Source of the DNA: Catillopecten margaritatus gill symbiont
GTDB lineage: Bacteria > Pseudomonadota > Gammaproteobacteria > PS1 > Pseudothioglobaceae
Length of the DNA: 64,000 bases
Direction of reading: 5' to 3'
Assembly: GCA_037956075.1 (NCBI GenBank)
Contig: CP138327.1
Location: 1,240,001-1,304,000 of the forward strand
Below, piece by piece: positions 56,880 to 64,000 of the stretch (the stretch's first letter is position 1; the number at the start of each line of letters is the position of its first letter). The translations under genes and the position numbers were made by a program. The notes under the pieces are model-generated. The model made no database searches, had not been told where the DNA came from, and was given only the letters and a program-made list of their open reading frames with translations.

Positions 56880-58235
56880 ATGAATAAACTACTCGCAACC
56901 TACCTAGACAAAAGAATGCTGTTCATTTTTCTAAACGGCATTGCCAGTGGTTTCCCGTGGGTGATTATCGGCTCGGCAATGACTTTGTGGCTCAAAGATG
57001 CGGGATTGACACGCACAGCAATCGGGTTTTTTGGTTCGGTTTTTGCAGTGTATTCAATTAATTGGCTATGGGCACCTTTGTTGGATAGAGTGCAAATTCC
57101 TGTGCTGACTAAGCGATTTGGGCAGCGTCGTTCGTGGCTTTTGCTGTTGCAAAGTTTGTTACTTTTGTTGATTATTGCCATTTCTTTTACCAACCCAAAA
57201 AACAGCTTAATGTGGGTAAGTTTGTTGGCCTTGTCGGTCGCCATTGTGTCAAGTACGCAAGACATCGTGATTGATGCCTATCGAATTGATGCGTTCAGTT
57301 TAGAAGAAAAAGACAAGTTGCCTGCGACGGCGGCAATGGCGACTTCTGGCTGGTGGGTTGGTTATGGTTTTCTTGGGGCGGTGGCATTATATTTGTCCGA
57401 TTTTGGCAAAGATTGGTCGTCAATTTATTTGATTATCAGCGTGTTTGCGGTGGGTTTTATTTTAAATACGCTGTGGTTGGATGAGCCCGAAAGTCAGCGT
57501 TACGCTGTACAAGAAAAAGCACAGCAAGAGTACGAAAATTTATTAGGCGGGCACGGGCTGTGGCAAAAAACCAGCGCATGGTTTTTATCCACCGTGGTTG
57601 AGCCACTCAAAGACTTCTTTGTGCGTTTTGGCAAAACCGCTTTGGTTATTTTATTGTTCATTGTCTTTTTTAAAATCGGCGAGGCATTTTTGGGCAGAAT
57701 GTCATTGGTTTTTTACAAAGAAATTGGCTTTACCACAGGAGAAATTGCCACTTATTCCAAGTTAGTTGGCTCGGTATTAACGATATTCTTTTCCATTGTT
57801 GCCAGTGTCATTACCGTGCATTACGGTTTGGTGCGTGGGCTGATGATTAGTGGTGTGGCAATGGCGTCCACCAATTTAATCTTCTCTTATTTGGCATTCG
57901 TAGGTCCAGATACCAATGTCTTTGCAGCGGCAATTTTATTGGATAATTTCACCGCCGCTTTCTCAACGGTTGCCTTTGTGGCATTCATTTCCCACTTAAC
58001 CAATCGTGCTTATACCGCAACGCAATACGCATTAATGGCATCCGCAGGTAATTTTGGCAGGACGCTATTTGCAGGCGGTAGTGGTTGGATGGTGGACAGT
58101 TTAGAGGCGCAAAATTGGGTAGAAAATTTTGGCGGAGAATGGGTGGTATTCTTTGCGATAACGGCTTTAATGGTGATACCAAGTTTGATTATGTTGGTTT
58201 GGATTAGTAGAAAATTTAAGGATATTTTTGTATGA
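56880..58235 (+). CDS. ampG: AmpG-type muropeptide permease
   Basis: Imports GlcNAc-anhydroMurNAc peptides for peptidoglycan recycling. The 451-residue MFS protein has 12 or more helices and the AmpG-type features NGIASGFPWVIIGSAMTLWLKDAGL, WAPLLDR and STQDIVIDAYRID. It overlaps nagZ by 4 bases, which would then act on the imported muropeptides, a strong functional pairing. Confidence 0.9.
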   Translation: MNKLLATYLDKRMLFIFLNGIASGFPWVIIGSAMTLWLKDAGLTRTAIGFFGSVFAVYSINWLWAPLLDRVQIPVLTKRFGQRRSWLLLLQSLLLLLIIAISFTNPKNSLMWVSLLALSVAIVSSTQDIVIDAYRIDAFSLEEKDKLPATAAMATSGWWVGYGFLGAVALYLSDFGKDWSSIYLIISVFAVGFILNTLWLDEPESQRYAVQEKAQQEYENLLGGHGLWQKTSAWFLSTVVEPLKDFFVRFGKTALVILLFIVFFKIGEAFLGRMSLVFYKEIGFTTGEIATYSKLVGSVLTIFFSIVASVITVHYGLVRGLMISGVAMASTNLIFSYLAFVGPDTNVFAAAILLDNFTAAFSTVAFVAFISHLTNRAYTATQYALMASAGNFGRTLFAGGSGWMVDSLEAQNWVENFGGEWVVFFAITALMVIPSLIMLVWISRKFKDIFV

Positions 58236-59212
58236 TGGGTGCAATAATGATGGATGTATCGGGCTTGATACTCACGGAAGCGGAAAAAGTTCAATTGGCA
58301 AAGCCGAGTATTGGCGGGGTGATTTTATTCTCACGAAACTTTGAAAGTATTGAACAAGTGAGAGAATTGATTAAATCAATGCGTTTGGCGAATCAAAATT
58401 TATTGATTTGCGTGGACCATGAAGGTGGTAGAGTGCAGCGCTTTAAAAAGGGGCTTACCCGTTTGCCAGCAATGGCAAAACTCGGTGAGGCTTACGACCA
58501 AAACCCAAACTTGGCTTTGGAACAAGCCCTTTCTTGTGGCTTCGTTTTGGCAGCAGAATTGTTGGCAATTGACATTGATTTTTCTTTTGCCCCCGTGCTG
58601 GATTTAGACCACGGCAACTCCTCGGTGATTGGCGACAGAGCCTTCCACTCCAACCCCGATGCTGTGGTTAAATTAGCAGGTGCGTTGATTGCAGGTATGC
58701 ACGAGGCAGGAATGAAATGCGTGGGCAAACACTTCCCTGGACACGGTTTTGTGGTGGCAGATTCGCACTTAGATTTGCCAGTTGACGAGCGTCCGCTGGA
58801 AGAAATTAATCGAGATATGTCAATTTTTAAAGACCTGACAAACCACGGTTTAGACGCAGTAATGCCTGCCCATGTGGTGTATTCCGAAGTCGATAAAAAG
58901 CCAGCAGGTTTTTCATCAAAATGGATTAAAGAAATTTTGCAAGCACAACTCGGCTTTAATGGCGTAGTATTCAGCGATGATTTATCCATGCAAGGCGCAC
59001 ATTTTATTAAAGACATTAACGAGCGTGTCAAAGTATCGCTTGAAAGCGGTTGCGATATGGTGCTGATTTGCAACAGCCCCGATTTGGTCGCAGAAGTGAT
59101 TGATGAGCCGTGGCCAGAGAGTGAAAAATTACAAACAATGAAAGGGCGCATTGCCGATGCGTATAAAATAGCGCTTGAAATTCATCAACAAGCCATTCAG
59201 GAATTATTATGA
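58232..59212 (+). CDS. nagZ: Beta-N-acetylhexosaminidase NagZ
   Basis: Cytosolic glycoside hydrolase family 3 enzyme that removes GlcNAc from anhydromuropeptides. The 326-residue protein has VDHEGGRVQRF, the KHFPGHG motif with the catalytic His dyad region, and SDDLSM with the catalytic Asp. The ATG at 58232 overlaps the ampG stop; the second ATG three bases on would give the family-typical MGAIMMDV start. It overlaps the next gene by 4 bases. Confidence 0.95.
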   Translation: MMGAIMMDVSGLILTEAEKVQLAKPSIGGVILFSRNFESIEQVRELIKSMRLANQNLLICVDHEGGRVQRFKKGLTRLPAMAKLGEAYDQNPNLALEQALSCGFVLAAELLAIDIDFSFAPVLDLDHGNSSVIGDRAFHSNPDAVVKLAGALIAGMHEAGMKCVGKHFPGHGFVVADSHLDLPVDERPLEEINRDMSIFKDLTNHGLDAVMPAHVVYSEVDKKPAGFSSKWIKEILQAQLGFNGVVFSDDLSMQGAHFIKDINERVKVSLESGCDMVLICNSPDLVAEVIDEPWPESEKLQTMKGRIADAYKIALEIHQQAIQELL

Positions 59213-59487
59213 GCAAAGAAACCCCAGACTTCGAAATTCGCTTACTCAGCGCCGTTAGAAAAACCCTTATTTCCGTCGCCAAAGACACCATGACCAAGCC
59301 AGGTATGCGTCATCCACTCACAGAACAAACACAAAAAATGATTACCGATTGTTTAGATGTGGTCGTTTCTCGACAAGTTGCGATTGAAAAAGACAGCGGC
59401 ACCCACACGCAAATGAAGCCAGTTTATACCGATGAGCAAACAGTACAAAGTGTTTCTGTTGACGATTTGAAAAAAACACTAAACTGA
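59209..59487 (+). CDS. Hypothetical protein behind nagZ
   Basis: A 92-residue soluble protein with mixed charge, which starts by overlapping nagZ by 4 bases. It shows a helical first half (ETPDFEIRLLSAVRKTLISVAKDT) and no recognised domain. Its place in the ampG-nagZ operon suggests a peripheral role but no function can be read from the sequence. Confidence 0.65.
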   Translation: MSKETPDFEIRLLSAVRKTLISVAKDTMTKPGMRHPLTEQTQKMITDCLDVVVSRQVAIEKDSGTHTQMKPVYTDEQTVQSVSVDDLKKTLN

Positions 59488-59500
59488 GACCTTTGCATAA

Positions 59501-60232
59501 ATGATTTTTTTAGCAGCCATTCTTGGTTATTCGATTAGCGGATACACAGGTGCATTAATTGGCGCCGCAATGGCTTGGGTCGTAAAATCTGCCATGAAAT
59601 CCTCTTTTGCCAACCAACAAAATGAGGCGACAGGGCAGTTTCTCAACTCCCTCTTTTCAATGCTTGCAAAAATAGCAAAAGCAGACGGCATCATCAGCAA
59701 AGAAGAGATTGATGCCGTTACTCGGTTTATGGATACCATAAAACTGAACAATGAAGATAAAAAAATAGCCATCAATGCCTTTAGAAATGCATCATCAGAC
59801 GAGCGTTCAATTTATGAATATGCCAGCCAATATCAAGCAGTGGCAAGTAAGGAAATGCGAGAAATTACTTACGCCGTGCTTTGGGATGTCGCCTATTCTG
59901 ATGGCGTAATTCACCCTCAAGAAGAAGATATTTTAAGAAAAATACCTCAATATTTAGGATTAAATGGCAACATTTATCACAAATATAGCAACACATCTTC
60001 AAGTAATACCAATCAAACAAGTGGCATAGACGAACATTACGAACTGCTTAATTGCACCCAAACCAGCACCGATAAAGAAATAAAAAGAGGCTACAGGAAA
60101 GCAATAGGCGCATATCACCCCGATAAAATTCAAGCAAAAGGACTGCCTAAAGAATTTATGGATTTTGCCAACGAGCAATCAAAGAAGATTAACAAGGCAT
60201 ACGATGCCATTAAAAAATCAAGAAGTCTTTAA
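59501..60232 (+). CDS. TerB-like and DnaJ-domain protein (DjlA-type)
   Basis: A 243-residue protein with a short N-terminal hydrophobic segment (about residues 2-28), a TerB/DjlA-type helical domain with acidic KADGIISKEEID and YSDGVIHPQEED repeats (metal-binding type), and a C-terminal J domain with the HPD motif in GAYHPDKI. That order matches DjlA, a membrane-bound co-chaperone of DnaK. The linker is rich in Ser, Thr and Asn. Confidence 0.88.
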   Translation: MIFLAAILGYSISGYTGALIGAAMAWVVKSAMKSSFANQQNEATGQFLNSLFSMLAKIAKADGIISKEEIDAVTRFMDTIKLNNEDKKIAINAFRNASSDERSIYEYASQYQAVASKEMREITYAVLWDVAYSDGVIHPQEEDILRKIPQYLGLNGNIYHKYSNTSSSNTNQTSGIDEHYELLNCTQTSTDKEIKRGYRKAIGAYHPDKIQAKGLPKEFMDFANEQSKKINKAYDAIKKSRSL

Positions 60233-60282
60233 CCCAAATCCAAAAATAGAAAATGCAAATCTAACGCCAACCCTCACTACCA

Positions 60283-60332
60283 CAGCAGAAGGTGAATTGG
60301 CTTTAGCCAAGAGAGGCTACCCTGGGGTATTT
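60283..60332 (+). repeat. 50-base copy of the IS3 transposase 5' region
   Basis: These 50 bases (from CAGCAGAAGGTGAATTGG to GGGGTATTT) are identical to the minus-strand sequence 63233-63184 inside the IS3-family element, in inverted orientation. No other part of the IS is recognisable next to it. The copy contains a 39-base segment that also looks like an insertion within the transposase frame. No gene remains between 60233 and 60438. Confidence 0.9.
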
Positions 60333-60394
60333 CAAAGTGGAACCACTGGGTGGCACTAAGATTTTTTTTAAAACACTGTGATAGCAATGATTAA

Positions 60395-60440
60395 CGCCCT
60401 ATTCACACTTTCTATCTTTGGATTAGGGCGATATTTTTTT
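60395..60440 (+). terminator. Possible terminator between the DnaJ-domain gene and aldehyde dehydrogenase
   Basis: CGCCCTA (60395-60401) pairs with TAGGGCG (60424-60430) across a 22-base loop, followed by ATATTTTTTT. The loop is long, so the strength is uncertain. It lies between convergent genes. Confidence 0.4.
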
Positions 60441-61959
60441 AGAAAAATCCAAGGGGGCTAACGCTATAACTAACCAACAAGTTTTTAGTTTGTTGGTAAT
60501 GATCTAGCATCATCTTGTGTGTTTCGCGCCCTATGCCTGATTTCTTGTAACCACCAAATGCAGCGTGTGCGGGGTATAAATGGTAGCAATTTGTCCATAC
60601 GCGCCCAGCTTGAATGCCACGACCCATACGATAAGCGAGATTCATATCACGAGTCCAAACGCCCGCACCTAAGCCAAACTGAGAATCATTAGCAATGGAC
60701 AGAGCTTCTGCTTCATCTTTAAAGGTAGCAACAGATACTACAGGGCCGAAAATCTCTTCTTGAAAAATACGCATATTGTTATTACCTTTGAATAAAGTTG
60801 GTTCAATATAGTAGCCATTTCCAAATTCAGAACCAACCTGAGCGACACCACCGCCCAATATCAACTCAGCACCTTCTTTGGCTCCAATATCCATATAGTC
60901 TATAATTTTATCAAATTGCTCTTGAGAGGCTTGAGCGCCTACCTGAGTATCGGTATCAAGTGGATTTCCTCGAATAATTTTCTTGGAGCGTTCAATAATA
61001 ATGGCAATAAATTCATCATAGATGCTTTCTTGAATTAAGGCACGAGAAGGGCAGGTGCAAACTTCTCCTTGATTAAAAAATGCCAATACAGCCCCTTCGG
61101 CACATTTGCTAATGTAGTCATCTTCTTGTTGCATAATATCTTCAAAAAATATGTTGGGGGATTTTCCGCCCAGTTCAACAGTTGAAGGAATGATGTTTTC
61201 AGCGGCACATTTTAAAATATGAGAACCGACTGGGGTTGACCCAGTGAAAGCAATTTTATCAATGCGTGTGCTAGTGGCTAGTGCTTGCCCAGCTTCTTTA
61301 CCATAACCATTGACAACATTTAAAACGCCTGGTGGTAGCAAGTCGCCAATAATTTCCATCAGTATTAAAATTGATACAGGTGTTTGTTCAGCAGGCTTTA
61401 GCACAACACAATTACCTGTAACCAATGCAGGTGCAAGTTTCCAAGCTGCCATTAACAAAGGGAAGTTCCAAGGGATAATTTGACCAACTACACCAAGTGG
61501 CTCATGAAATTGATAAGATACTGTGTTTTCATCTAACTCCCCCATAGTACCCTCCTGAGAGCGAATACATCCAGCATAATAACGAAAATGGTCAACACAA
61601 AGTGGCACATCGGCAGCTAGAGTTTCTCGTATGGCTTTGCCATTATCCCAAGTCTCTGCAACAGCAAGCATTTCAAGATTTGTTTCAATTCTGTCAGCAA
61701 TTTTTAATAATAAATTTGATCTTTCTGTCACAGAGGTCTTGCCCCAGGTAGTTTTGGCAACATGGGCCGCATCAAGTGCTAAGTTAATATCTTCTGAGGT
61801 TGAGCGAGGAATTTCACAAAAACCTTCTCCAGTAACAGGGGAGCCATTAGTAAAGTAGTTACCTTTAACAGGCGGTGTCCATTCGCCATTAATGTAATTT
61901 GCATAGCGTGCTTTAAATGTAATGACTGAGCCTTCAGATCCTGGTTGTGCGTAAATCAT
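60439..61959 (-). CDS. NAD-dependent aldehyde dehydrogenase (AldB/ExaC-like)
   Basis: Oxidises an aldehyde, probably acetaldehyde or a similar short one, to the acid. The 506-residue protein has [24 protein letters not shown], the catalytic Glu in [10 protein letters not shown], and the catalytic Cys in [11 protein letters not shown], the last matching the AldB/ExaC subgroup. It has an AGGAG ribosome site. An AraC-type gene faces away from it beyond the IS at 62017-63330, probably its regulator before the insertion split them. Confidence 0.93.
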   Translation of the reverse strand: MIYAQPGSEGSVITFKARYANYINGEWTPPVKGNYFTNGSPVTGEGFCEIPRSTSEDINLALDAAHVAKTTWGKTSVTERSNLLLKIADRIETNLEMLAVAETWDNGKAIRETLAADVPLCVDHFRYYAGCIRSQEGTMGELDENTVSYQFHEPLGVVGQIIPWNFPLLMAAWKLAPALVTGNCVVLKPAEQTPVSILILMEIIGDLLPPGVLNVVNGYGKEAGQALATSTRIDKIAFTGSTPVGSHILKCAAENIIPSTVELGGKSPNIFFEDIMQQEDDYISKCAEGAVLAFFNQGEVCTCPSRALIQESIYDEFIAIIIERSKKIIRGNPLDTDTQVGAQASQEQFDKIIDYMDIGAKEGAELILGGGVAQVGSEFGNGYYIEPTLFKGNNNMRIFQEEIFGPVVSVATFKDEAEALSIANDSQFGLGAGVWTRDMNLAYRMGRGIQAGRVWTNCYHLYPAHAAFGGYKKSGIGRETHKMMLDHYQQTKNLLVSYSVSPLGFF

Positions 61960-62016
61960 AGTATTCTCCTAGTTATATTTTATAATGTTCGTATCGTAGT
62001 ATAGTATACATTACAT

Positions 62017-63330
62017 TACCCCAAAACTTCTGACAACTTTTTAAATTTTCTTATATAGAAGCCTTCTTCTTTTTCTGGTTCAATTCTACACTTTCTTGAT
62101 ACACATTCATTGGTTTTTTATATTCCAATGTCTCGTGGAATCTTCGATGATTATAGAACTCAATATAATCATCTACATCAGCGACTAGCTCACTAATAGA
62201 TTGATACTCGTTTAAATAAATTCTTTCACATTTGGCACTTCGCCAGAAGCGTTCAATGCAAATGTTATCTGTAGCCCTACCTTTTCCATCCATTGATATT
62301 GTAACGCCTAAATCTTTTAAGCGTTTGGTATGCACTTCACTGGTATATTGAGCACCTTGATCGGTATTAAATATCTCTGGATGTGGGTGTTTATCTAGTG
62401 CATCATTTAATACACCCATTACCAATTGTGTATCCATAGTGTTGGATATTCTATGTGATAATACAGCCTTTGAATGCCAGTCAATAACAGCAGCCATATA
62501 AACCATACCGCCTGCAATCTTGATGTAAGTGATGTCTGTAGACCACACTTGATTAGCCTGATTAATATCAAGCCCCTAAGCTTATAACTGTATTTTTTAT
62601 GTGCTTTGATTGGTATTGTAGTATGGAGTGATTTAACTGCCAATACTGCCTTTAATCCTAACTCTTGGCGATAGCGTGCAACGGTGTTTAAACTGACTTT
62701 GCAACCCTCTTCAAGTAATTGTTGATGAACTTTTTTTTCACCATAGATGGGTATTTGTTCAAACACTTTGGTAATGTGTTTTTTAATTGTTTGCTTGGTG
62801 TGATTGACACTTGACTTGTAATAAAGCCCACTTCTGTTGACGCCTAACAATTGACATTGATGATTAACCGATAATAAGGATGGCTTGAGGTCAACTAATT
62901 GTTTGAGATTAGATGAGCCCAAGCTGACGAGCTTTTTTGATAACCACTCCTTTTCTACAGTTACCTTGCCAACGAGTGTAGTTAAGCGCTCATTTTGCTT
63001 TTGTGATTTAATAAGCGCTTCTTTGTATTCTTTGACTGCTTTTGATGGTTCCATAGCAATCTCTGCGTTGGCAAGGAAGGTCTTCTTCCAGTTTGCTAAA
63101 TTCTGTGGAAGAATATTGTGTTTGCTGGCAATCTGTGCTAAAGTGCTTTCATTTTGTAATAACTCAAGCACTAATTTTGTTTTAAATACCCCAGGGTAGC
63201 CTCTCTTGGCTAAAGCCAATTCACCTTCTGCTGAGGTGTATTTGGTTCGTTTTTTACTCCGATTTTTTTTGTTTAGTTTAACTTGTTCGAAATAAGAAAG
63301 TTTAGAATGTTGTCTGAAATTGTTGGGGTA
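62017..63330 (-). mobile_element. IS3-family insertion sequence, decayed
   Basis: The element is bounded by imperfect terminal inverted repeats of about 38 bases: TACCCCAAAACTTCTGACAA (from 62017) and the complement of TTGTCTGAAATTGTTGGGGTA (ending 63330). The transposase is disrupted (see next entry). I could not see a clear target-site duplication. It sits between the aldehyde dehydrogenase gene and its divergent AraC-type regulator and so breaks their shared control region. Confidence 0.85.
62051..63219 (-). pseudogene. IS3-family transposase, frameshifted
   Basis: The N-terminal OrfA part (TLAQIASKHNILPQNLANWKK) and OrfB part (GVNRSGLYYK, YGEKKVHQQL) share one frame up to RG near 62575, where a one-base change at a GGGG run shifts the frame; the rest continues as LDINQANQVWSTDITYI with the DDE catalytic residues (WSTDIT, NTDQGA, ERFWRS). 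The frame before the ATG at 63219 is open for about 15 codons and reads KRTKYTSAE without a start codon, then 13 residues (GELALAKRGYPGV) that break the usual YTSAEFKTK join. So start and frame are both damaged; a programmed shift is possible but less likely. Confidence 0.8.
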
Positions 63331-63356
63331 TTATAGTATGTGATGTGTTGATATTC

Positions 63357-63395
63357 TTGATTCACAGTCCAAAATGCTTGACTTACAGTCCAAAA
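63357..63395 (+). promoter_or_regulatory. Two direct repeats, likely AraC-type operator
   Basis: TTGATTCACAGTCCAAAA (63357-63374) and TTGACTTACAGTCCAAAA (63378-63395) are direct repeats with 16 of 18 identical bases, spaced 21 bases apart, i.e. two helical turns. They lie about 45 bases upstream of the AraC-type gene start, between it and the IS, where a shared operator for the regulator and the divergent dehydrogenase would be expected. Confidence 0.65.
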
Positions 63396-63437
63396 AAGGT
63401 TAAAAAAATAGGCTTACAACCTAAATGATTATTAATC

Positions 63438-64000
63438 GTGAAAAAACATTTGGACATATCATCACTTGAAAGATATAAAAATAGAGAATTATTAGTTGAA
63501 AATAAAATTTCTTTTCTGGGTCCCGATAGTGAACTAAGCATCTACGATACTTATAAAAAGGCAAATAGAGTTGTACTCAGTGCTGATCAGGTTATGTACT
63601 GCAGTATGATTACAGGCAAAAAAATTATGCATAATTTGGATAATTTAGAATCACAAATATTTTTACCACACGAGTCTTATATTATAAAACCGAGCGGTTG
63701 CGTTGAAATTGACTTTCCAGATGCACGAGAAAACACACCAACAACCTGTTTAACAGTAGAAATATCCAAAGACAAAATTAATAAAATTTCTGAAAAGATG
63801 CAGGATTTATTCCCTGCTAACATAGTTAACAAGGATTGGGAATACCAATCTGAAAATATGCACCTACACCATGCGGTTGACACACAAAATCTGCTTAATC
63901 GACTAGTTGATCTGTTTACGAGCAATCATCCAGACAAAGAAGTTTTGGTGGGTTTTGGCATTTCAGAACTGGTTACCCGCCTGCTAAGACAACAAAGTAG
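63438..64000 (+). CDS. AraC-type transcriptional regulator, N-terminal part (runs off window)
   Basis: A GTG at 63438 (no ATG start is available, since the frame closes just upstream at 63426-63428) opens 187 codons that continue past the window. The protein is soluble, with a beta-rich middle (KPSGCVEIDFPDA, TTCLTVEIS) and helices after it (NLLNRLVDLF, GFGISELVTRLLR), resembling the N-terminal sensing domain of AraC regulators of alcohol and aldehyde metabolism (for example those near exaC). The DNA-binding domain is outside the window, so the call rests on the divergent gene order and operator repeats. Confidence 0.6.
   Translation, partial: MKKHLDISSLERYKNRELLVENKISFLGPDSELSIYDTYKKANRVVLSADQVMYCSMITGKKIMHNLDNLESQIFLPHESYIIKPSGCVEIDFPDARENTPTTCLTVEISKDKINKISEKMQDLFPANIVNKDWEYQSENMHLHHAVDTQNLLNRLVDLFTSNHPDKEVLVGFGISELVTRLLRQQS

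Noticed and set aside
58492-59151. 219-residue open frame antisense to nagZ
   Set aside because: Completely overlaps a strongly conserved gene; no ribosome site or domain.
60165-60359. 64-residue open frame carrying the IS-like 50 bases
   Set aside because: It starts inside the DnaJ-domain gene in another frame and only reads through the IS-derived fragment; no sign of selection.

Overview
The window reads as one contiguous, AT-rich chromosomal stretch of a gammaproteobacterium. Gene content suggests a chemolithoautotroph: there is a Calvin-cycle phosphoribulokinase, a glycolate oxidase (glcD, glcE, glcF) and a class V glyoxylate aminotransferase that would recycle the 2-phosphoglycolate made by RuBisCO. 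Housekeeping genes with typical gammaproteobacterial order (slpA-ispH, trpF-trpB, trpA-accD) are mixed with many toxin-antitoxin, defence and repeat cassettes. This mix would fit a sulfur-oxidising SUP05/Thioglobus-type bacterium or a related mussel symbiont, but that assignment is inference: no rRNA and no sulfur-oxidation gene is present.

Layout. 1-7.8 kb: chromate transporter fragment, prk, gyrB, recF, dnaN and dnaA, all on the minus strand, with a likely replication origin between dnaN and dnaA. 7.9-17.3 kb: yqhA-like gene, tpiA, secG, tRNA-Leu(GAG), folA, a YceF-type Maf, mfd, and a trpF-trpB operon behind two unknown genes. 17.4-26.2 kb: an MFS transporter with glmU, then rpmE, hemE, a two-gene AAA ATPase plus nuclease-like cassette, trpA, accD, slpA, ispH. 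26.2-35.5 kb: PfkB kinase, parC, EI24 membrane protein, queD, folE2, aroG, gyrA. 35.6-43 kb: a long inverted repeat array, then a tightly overlapping minus-strand run (cyclophilin, mraY, a deaminase plus membrane-protein module present twice, prfC, and an MsrA-thioredoxin-MsrB fusion).

43-54.7 kb is the accessory region: glyoxylate aminotransferase, a MITE-like element with a target duplication, BrnTA-type and MazEF-type modules, an attC-like palindrome behind two small genes, glcD and a shortened glcE, a Hachiman-type defence pair (HamA/HamB), a dead RhuM gene, a Phd/RelE pair, glcF, a MazG-like pyrophosphohydrolase and a second Phd/RelE pair. The glc operon is split by about 3.7 kb of defence and toxin-antitoxin DNA. 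54.7-60.2 kb holds rlmD, an L,D-transpeptidase, a rhodanese, ampG and nagZ (peptidoglycan recycling) and a TerB/DnaJ protein. 60.3-64 kb holds an aldehyde dehydrogenase and its probable divergent AraC-type regulator, now separated by a decayed IS3-family element.

The most promising unexplained items are the duplicated deaminase/membrane-protein module at 38.8-40.7 kb, the ATPase-nuclease cassette at 21.4-23.3 kb, a three-member family of structured repeats whose stem arms covary between copies (9.7, 17.4 and 46.4 kb), and a 39-base in-frame segment inside the IS3 transposase that recurs at 60.3 kb. All family assignments come from reading motifs by eye; no database search was run.
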